NCBI GenBank assembly: GCA_003599455.1
Contig: QZKF01000102.1
Location: 1-42,655, forward strand
DNA from: Comamonadaceae bacterium
GTDB lineage: Bacteria; Pseudomonadota; Gammaproteobacteria; Burkholderiales; Burkholderiaceae_C
Length of the DNA: 42,655 nt
Direction of reading: 5' to 3'
Positions 42,561-42,655 of the stretch are shown in pieces. Below the pieces are notes generated by a model. The model was not told the DNA's origin and did not search any database. It worked only from the letters and a program-made list of their open reading frames with translations. The number at the start of each line of letters is the position of its first letter. Position 1 is the first letter of the stretch. Position numbers and translations under genes: made by a program.

Positions 42561-42655
42561 GGAAGGTCTGCAAAACCCCACGCTCTTTGAACTGGCAAGT
42601 GGCATGAAGTGAGGAGAAGATAGGGGCATGAACCAAATCACGCTGGGGCTGGATC
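42561..42655 (+). mobile_element. Left end of an IS5-family insertion sequence (continues beyond the window)
   Basis: The sequence GGAAGGTCTGCAAAACCCC at 42561 resembles IS5-family terminal repeats (IS5 itself begins GGAAGGTGCG). It is preceded by TTAG (42557-42560), matching the YTAR four-base target that IS5-group elements duplicate. A transposase-like start follows at 42628. The right end lies outside the window. Confidence 0.65.
42628..42655 (+). CDS. IS5-family transposase, N-terminal fragment (cut by window end)
   Basis: Only MNQITLGLD is encoded before the window ends. A purine-rich GAGGAGAAGATAGGGG stretch before the ATG is a good ribosome-binding region. The short peptide resembles the start of IS5-family transposases common in Comamonadaceae (MxQ-x-x-LGLx). 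The call depends mainly on the terminal-repeat match just upstream. Confidence 0.5.

Overview
The window is a high-GC, gene-dense piece of a betaproteobacterial chromosome, most likely Comamonadaceae (Hydrogenophaga/Acidovorax-like; the genus is inference). The signs are Bug-type periplasmic receptors without adjacent transporter genes, many divergent LysR regulators, a GTP-type PEP carboxykinase, a TRAP transporter, and an average of about one gene per kb with many ATGA start/stop overlaps. About 45 protein genes (two cut by the window edges), one decayed gene and one IS end are annotated; no rRNA, tRNA or CRISPR array was seen.

Regions. (1) 1-13.5 kb, mostly housekeeping: the tail of RecQ, a double AAA+ ATPase, threonine ammonia-lyase, a CmpX-like membrane protein plus hotdog thioesterase, a 47-residue membrane protein, PEP carboxykinase, a LysR regulator with a metallophosphoesterase, a universal stress protein, and a TetR regulator divergent from an exported fasciclin protein across a perfect 24-bp palindrome. 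Five rho-independent terminators lie here. (2) 13.5-21.8 kb: an ArgP-like regulator divergent from D-amino-acid dehydrogenase, then a LysR-controlled operon of AtuA-family protein, its small partner, a Bug receptor and a serine hydrolase, and a convergent M14 carboxypeptidase. (3) 21.8-27 kb: a divergent aromatic/N-heteroaromatic catabolic locus. One arm has a NicX-like ring-cleavage dioxygenase, an alpha/beta hydrolase and an acyl-CoA-dehydrogenase-fold flavoprotein; the other has a flavin reductase, MarR regulator and EamA transporter. The two promoters are superimposed face to face and one appears to make a leaderless mRNA. (4) 27-30.5 kb: a Bug receptor with membrane protein, and a LysR regulator divergent from an NAD(P)-binding protein. 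(5) 30.5-40.4 kb: acetoacetate-CoA ligase divergent from a TetR-led eight-gene operon of TRAP transporter, SMP-30 protein, glutathione transferase, cyclase-family hydrolase and fumarylacetoacetase. Fumarylacetoacetase releases acetoacetate, which the ligase activates, so the two arms fit one catabolic route. (6) 40.4-42.7 kb: a visibly lower-GC accessory segment with a decayed lipoprotein gene, a long imperfect hairpin, a two-gene operon of GIY-YIG-like and PD-(D/E)xK-like proteins, and the left end of an IS5-family element.

The best candidates for undescribed biology are the two-nuclease pair beside the IS (possible defence module), the NicX/two-component-monooxygenase locus with its interlocked promoters, and the TRAP-fumarylacetoacetase operon that lacks an obvious ring-cleaving enzyme. 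All functions are read from sequence patterns without database searches.
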